Source of the DNA: Heliocidaris erythrogramma
Taxonomy: Eukaryota; Echinodermata; Echinoidea; Camarodonta; Echinometridae
Length of the DNA stretch: 64,000 bases
Assembly (NCBI GenBank): GCA_025617745.1
Contig: CM046853.1
Coordinates: 58,117,233-58,181,232, forward strand
Reading direction: 5' to 3'
This document shows positions 58,448-64,000 of this stretch, in pieces. The position numbers and the translations under genes are program-made. Each line of letters begins with the position of its first letter. Position 1 is the stretch's first letter. Below the pieces are notes generated by a model. That model was not told where the DNA came from, searched no databases, and was given only the letters and a program-made list of their open reading frames with translations.

Positions 58448-58749
58448 TTAAAGGGATACGCCACCGGGCGGCCGTGGGGAAAGTCAGGATTGCGTAAGCC
58501 CCATTCACTCGTACACAAAGTTTGTGCGTCGAACGCGTCCGTTGGACTAAGTGGGATTACATTTCGACTGCACGAAGCCGACCGAATCTCGCACGAGAGC
58601 TCGAGCTCAGGCGGAGCGTGCATATTTGTGCGGCGACCAGACTATCCGAGGTTTGCGGCCCTCGGGGCAACGGCATGATCAGGTAACGATCACGGTGCCC
58701 TCTCGCGGCATTAAAACGTCCACAATCTGCGGTTGAGTATCCCTTTAAC
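58448..58749. mobile_element. GC-rich MITE with TTAA ends
   Basis: TTAAAGGGATAC (58448-58459) and GTATCCCTTTAA (58738-58749) are perfect inverted repeats. TTAA at each border suggests TTAA target-site duplications, as in piggyBac-like and Kolobok elements. The interior is markedly GC-richer than its surroundings. The short open frames inside on both strands are by-products of that composition. Confidence 0.85.
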
Positions 58750-59474
58750 ATGTAGTATATAATTGCCTATTGCCTCCATCGTCAAAATTTTGTTGTAAAA
58801 AATTATAGAACAAAAAAGACACTACGTCCTCACCTAAATCTTTTATGGATCTGCACACAAGCAAAAGCAACTTCTGTATGGTAAATGTATGGTCTGACGT
58901 TTTGATGAGGAAAACTAGGCCTGTCAATCTGCATTGTACAATTGTCCCTTATTCAATCAAGTGTTCAATTATTTTTTGTTTTTTTCACTAAACATTACTT
59001 GTCAGATATTCCTTTTGCCATTTATAAATGAAAGAGAGTGCCTGTTTTTCATAGAACGTGTTGAAAATCGCTAAAAATGTCAGACTTAATTTTCTATGTG
59101 TGCATGAAAACATATTGACACGAAAAAGGTATATACTATTCAATAATAATGATTATTTTTTAAAATATAAAGTCTTTCCGTTCTCAACAAAGAGATCGTG
59201 TTGATCCCGATAGAAAGACGTTTCATGTACTATCAGCGGTATCTCACTTTTCAATGAATGAAAGTGTGCTGGTAAACTTCAATCAAAATCCAAAAGTTGA
59301 TGAACAGGCAAAACAAACTACGCGGGAAACAGGTTTAAAAACAATGGAAAGTTCGTGTCAGAAAATGCGTTTTTATAGTTGTCTCGAGGTATCATCACTT
59401 TTATTTAGATACGCCCTGCCGGACTTACATATGTTTGAGACTAGAGATTGCTTGTTGTATAATAAAGCAACAAA

Positions 59475-59532
<58 letters not shown>

Positions 59533-61652
59533 TAATGAAAATAGTGTGCATTTTCACATTGATACAATCCGGAGACTGTAAAATTTTGTAAATTGTGGAT
59601 CTGAATATGTACGAGGATATCACATAACAGTCCCTAATGTAAACTGCATAATGTGGAATTCTATATAGTGTCGTGACAAAACGGAATCAATTAGCGTACA
59701 TACACTATAATGATAATGTAGAGAAATAGTTTACATAATTATTTCCTTACACATTTTAGGTAAATAATTTTCAGAACATCAGGTAAGTCCAATCTTTAAA
59801 GAGGTAAAATTGAAGTTCTTTCTGAGTAAATATTATTCAAAAGGAATGTTTGTTTTATCACTTTAATGCCTAGATGAAATATTCTTCTTTGTATGCTTTA
59901 CATACCTTATATCGAAAAAAAATTGAAGCCATCTTGTAATCTCAACCGCTAGATCGTTGTTCCATGTTCATTATTGTGTCAGCAACCAATGACAATACAC
60001 TCCCTTATTACTTAGGCCAGAAACGTGCCACTGCATTAGAAATGATTTGTGTTCCATCTTCAATCAAGTGCTTATCCTTCTCCCAACCTTAAAGCTATAA
60101 ATCTAATAGTTATTTATGAAACCATAGATATATTTTTTTGAACACCACAGACATACTCTCGCTGAAAATCCATAAAACTTTCAGAATAGTTGCTAAGAGT
60201 GCTAATATTTGTTTTCCTTAAAAATCAGTCTAATGACATATAATGTCTTATCATCATATCTATGCTTCTATCCAGTTATGGTCTAGGGTAGATTGAAATT
60301 AGCCTGACGCCTTTCAAGAAACCGATACTTCCAAATTGATACGATGACCGGGTGGGGTGATCGTATGTTATCAGCCAAGCACGTTTAATCCATGCCTCTC
60401 GTCGCCAACCCGTTTTCGTTGTTAGATTGAACGTTCTTAAATGATTGCTTCGTTACAGCATAGTGGCTGTTATCCATGTGGAATTTAATTCATTCCTCCA
60501 CATGGGTTTAGATGACTTGAAATGGATTGAGACTCTGAACTGTAGATTTCTCGGTGGATGAACCCTGTGTGACGTTACATCCTAAATTGCTTCATCTATC
60601 ACCAACTCACTTCCCGAAATGTGTAAACAAAAGAAACCCAGCGGTCAGATGCAAAATATTTTAGCGGGATAATCTGGCAAAAAAGACAAACAGAAAGAGA
60701 AACAAAGCTATGTAGAAATAACCTTTTACTTGCTTTCGGTATTAACTGATTTATTATCGGAGGAAATGCTAAAGGCGCATTTACTCTTGACATCAGAAGT
60801 TCGGTGTGTGATGGGATATGCAGAAACTTGCACTGACGGAAAACAATTATCTGTGTCCCTTTTTAAGGAGGTAATCACATTTGAAAAAGACGAGTGGACG
60901 CGATTCATTGAATTCTAACTCCCCACCGGCGTATAATTTCTCATATGTCTCCATCCATCACAGGCATACATATCCACATACATATGCGCTTCTGTATTCA
61001 TTCGTTGCTAGACTTCAAGGAGCGTGACTCACCTGAGACAGAGGAACGAAACACCATACTTTAATTGACCACTTGTAAAGTGGGAAGGTTTCACATGAGA
61101 TGCCAGAAAAGGTCAGGCAGGTTGGAATGTTTTGACTTCAGGAAGATCGCCTGGTTGCGCCGTATAAACATTTGTCAACAGTGATTTGACCGGATATTAG
61201 TTCGAAAATATGATTTAATAGCATAGAGTCATAAATATCCCGGAGCTCTAATAAGATGACCACAAATTTAGGAAATTTGAATCAATGTTATGTATTCCAA
61301 ATGTTCATAACAGCGATTTATAACTATAATAATGGAAACAAAAACAAAATAATGAAAAACAGAAAGTCTTTACAAGAAAAATACTTTATGAAAATATGCA
61401 TAATCATTATTTTAAGACTGAAGGAAATATTCTAGAAGAATTTAATTTCGGTTTTGTTTGTTTTTTTTCTTTTGATGATAAAAACAGTTTAAAAACATTA
61501 TTTTTGTCTTGAAAAAAGGCATTTTCCACTAATCATTTTTTGTTTCGTGATACATTTAATAAACTCCGAAAAGAAATAAGTATAACGGTGTAAAACAAAA
61601 TATATATTGCCTACCTGAAACTTTTCATATATATATACATGTATATATGAAA

Positions 61653-61655
<3 letters not shown>
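58750..61655. other. Intergenic stretch
   Basis: A (CA)n tract lies at about 59484-59520, flanked by TA units. No gene was recognised; the frame at 60730-60918 has no domain. Confidence 0.4.

Positions 61656-61656
<1 letters not shown>

Positions 61657-61684
<28 letters not shown>
61657..61684 (+). repeat. (TG)n microsatellite
   Basis: About 14 TG units immediately left of scaffold locus C; a shorter TG tract lies inside that locus at about 61840-61852. Confidence 0.95.
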
Positions 61685-61687
<3 letters not shown>

Positions 61688-62015
61688 ATGTACCAACAGA
61701 GGTGTACTTGTGTGACTAATTGGACAGTCAAACACAATAGATGCCTTTATTCCGTCAGGCTTGTGTGGCTTTTTTCGCTGCTTGTGTGGCTATTTGAACA
61801 ATAGAGAGAACAAAGGGAAAGACACACAAGTATACCTGCGTGTGTGTGTGTGTATACGCATTCAAACCGATGACATCGAACAAAGAGAACAATGGGTCAT
61901 CGGTAGTAATTCAATAGGTCATCGGTTGTGAACAATTGGTGAGGTTTATTCCGTCAATGAATTTTGTGACGCAATTCAATAGTGGAGTCATCGGTTGAAA
62001 TTCGAACAATAGAAA
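61685..62015. repeat. Scaffold element with reiterated GTCATCGGT and TTGTGTGGC words (locus C)
   Basis: GTCATCGGT or its complement occurs four times (about 61866, 61897, 61918, 61987), and TTGTGTGGC twice plus a variant on the left side. The scaffold words TTATTCCGTC (61748-61757, 61947-61956), GAACAAT (61796, 61888, 61930, 62003) and GAACAAAG are the complements of those at 57318-57495 and 36813-36961. Confidence 0.65.
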
Positions 62016-62955
62016 ACATAGATGGATGTGTGTGTGGGCGCGCATGTGCGTGTCCATACACGCACTTTAAGATGGTTTTATGCACCATGCAGTTTCGTTA
62101 AATTTACTGAAAAGTTGGATTGTACATTGTGTGTGCAAAGACTTTCGGAGAGTTCCAAAGGCATCATGCATGTTTGTCTGTTTAGGATAACCACGTGTCC
62201 TTTCTTGAGTATCACCATCCATTTGTTCTAACATGTCACGTATAGGCCAATATCGGAATGGAAATCATCTGTGTTGACGGACACTCAAAGCTATTATCCG
62301 CACGCTCTAAATAAATACTCTGACTCTTGAAGATGGAGTGGTCTGAAAGGGTGTGAAACGCTACAAGATTGATTTCCTAGGGTTAGTACCGCAGGCTCCT
62401 CAGTGATATGATACATACACCAGACCTACAGTGCGACATCAAAATGACGCTGAAGGTAGAAATTATTGATTCCATTCATGTGAGAAAGTTGGCCGTGGTT
62501 TGGCCAATACCAAATGAAAACAGTCAAGTATTAGCATCTCAGCATGAAGCAATTCGGATGAAGTATATTTCGTTCTGGCGAAGGATGGTCTCAGCCCACA
62601 AACTAATATTAGGGTGTGAGGGGTGCACAGCATGTTTAATGTTATGGATCGTACTACCTCGACTGTATTGCATGATGTTCCCAAGCCATCATGTAGATGA
62701 GGTCTTTGCTTTAAAAGAGTTCCGTGCGATGAAAGTTATCACGCATCGCCTCATTAGGTCCGTTCATGCTGATCAGTGTCGTCGTATCTTTTCTTGGTGT
62801 ACAGTGGCTAAATGTGGACACGTTGAATTAAAGAAAAATATATTGGTAAATTTATCGCTGATAGACGTAGGTATCATGGGAAGCATGATCACACCGTCTA
62901 TCGTATTTTCCTGGGAATTAGATTTCCTAAAACTAATTATTTATTAATGATGGTT
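62016..62955. other. Flank containing a 179-codon unassigned open frame
   Basis: A plus-strand open frame at 62408-62947 is the longest in the right half of the window that is not repeat-derived. It has Cys, His and hydrophobic stretches but no recognised domain, no clear start context and no splice evidence. It may be chance or an unknown gene. Confidence 0.15.
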
Positions 62956-63246
62956 TCATAATTTTGGTTCTTGGAAATTTGAAGCTTGCAAAATATTTCG
63001 GATGATTTCCAAATGATTGCACGATGAGAACAGCATTTTGGTATAGGTGAACTCACGAATGGCCTGATTCAGCCACGGTCTAAGCTTGTATACTCGGTGG
63101 TTGGCATTATACTCCACTTCAGGGTATAAACATCGATATATCTGAGGATGAAGAGATCTAACATCGATTCTTGCCGGCTGATTCCAGCTGATACTTGATC
63201 TTAATCCTCCGGGAATCAATCTGTCATATGAAGTCAAGTTTTGCAC
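62956..63246 (-). pseudogene. Possible piggyBac-like transposase fragment
   Basis: A 96-codon frame contains HRVYKLRPWLNQAIREF, which resembles the segment before the catalytic core in piggyBac-family transposases (a basic residue, then K.RP and L....F). The catalytic Asp region was not found downstream on the minus strand. The resemblance rests on one short stretch, so this is tentative. Confidence 0.25.
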
Positions 63247-64000
63247 CCACTTCTACCTCAGCAGAATGCCTTCCGGTGAGGATCGTATATAGTCCGTTAT
63301 ATTGTGTTTATAGGAAATGAATAATACTATTTTACTTTTCTTGACAGCGGAATGAATCACTTTGTTTTACATATTGAATGCAATGAATTAATATTAACAA
63401 TTTTGATCAACGTACCAGCATGCTCGGCTATTTTTAGATATTGTATAAAAACACAAGTTGAAAAATGCCAACAAGAACTTTTTAAAATCTTATATACTTC
63501 CCCTTAGCACACATACATTAAGTTTCTGTTATTTAATAAAGACCGTAAATGGTTACCGTTATGAAATCCACCTTTCAAAGCGGACGCTATATACGAGAAG
63601 GTAACCATGAATAACTAATGACGTGAACAACATATTTCACGTTATTGATGAACAGTTTTCTTGAAAACATAACTCTGGGAAGTTCAAACCACTCTTTTAA
63701 GGGTTGACTGCGGTTATAAAGAAAGCTTTGGTTACATCTGAAAGAGATTCCTACCAAATTCCATGAGGTTGTAACGAAGAACGCTTTAATCCCTGTCTGG
63801 ATGTAATGATAAATACACCTTTGGGGAAAGGAGATTAAATCTTAGCTGCTCTTTTTCATCCCAAGAAAGGGAATGGTAAACCATTGACATTAAGATCACT
63901 AACGGTGGAATATGCGAACTCCCTGTCATGCATTTCATTTCATATTGATGAGACTGTAAAATGTACATCTTAGATAGCTTTAAGAGTACAAACATCATAT
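63247..64000. other. Intergenic stretch at the window end
   Basis: Nothing recognised. Confidence 0.35.

Noticed and set aside
58393-58751. Several overlapping short frames on both strands
   Set aside because: They lie inside the GC-rich TTAA-flanked MITE, where stop codons are rare by composition.

Overview
The window reads as animal genomic DNA: AT-rich, intron-bearing, dense in short non-autonomous transposons, tRNA-derived SINEs, microsatellites and long G or C runs. There are no bacterial operons, rRNA genes, convincing functional tRNA genes or CRISPR arrays. A marine invertebrate is likely. An echinoderm is favoured because 18198-18233 carries a histone-type 3'-end stem-loop followed by CAAGAAAGA, the downstream element known from sea urchin histone genes. 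That assignment is inference.

Only two host genes are supported. A six-exon gene (1413-11552, + strand) encodes a 546-residue SLC16/monocarboxylate-transporter-like protein with all twelve membrane segments; every intron has GT-AG ends and the frame is kept across every junction. Its 5.4-kb third intron holds a tRNA-derived SINE, a 2.3-kb terminal-inverted-repeat (TIR) element built from ~325-bp tandem units, and one copy of a ~0.85-kb dispersed repeat whose second copy lies at 43191-44104. A second gene starts at 26844 with a signal-peptide exon; its later exons were not found.

From 12.2 to 18.4 kb lies a repeat cluster: a tRNA-Ser-like SINE, an inverted Penelope-like fragment, a 5'-truncated Penelope-like element with reverse transcriptase core, GIY-YIG endonuclease and a downstream hammerhead-ribozyme motif, three TIR elements (one a 1.18-kb near-complete palindrome), and a separate hammerhead-like motif followed by two histone-type stem-loops. 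From 36.5 to 38.4 kb is a second cluster of small palindromes in (TA)n tracts, containing a well-formed hammerhead motif (38082-38119) and two head-to-head pairs of hammerhead-like cores, each bounded by inverted repeats of different sequence. From 45.0 to 46.5 kb is a nest of TIR elements. The remainder (18.4-36 kb, 38.4-44.9 kb, 46.5-64 kb) is mostly non-coding, with duplications, microsatellites, a decayed coding relic near 56 kb and one GC-rich TTAA-flanked MITE.

Two patterns deserve most attention. First, Penelope-type ribozyme motifs are repeatedly associated with inverted duplications, and one with histone-type RNA 3'-end signals. Second, three short elements (36813-36961, 57318-57495, 61685-62015) share a scaffold (GACGGAATAA, ATTGTTC, TTTGTTC) but each carries its own 8-11-base word reiterated four or five times.
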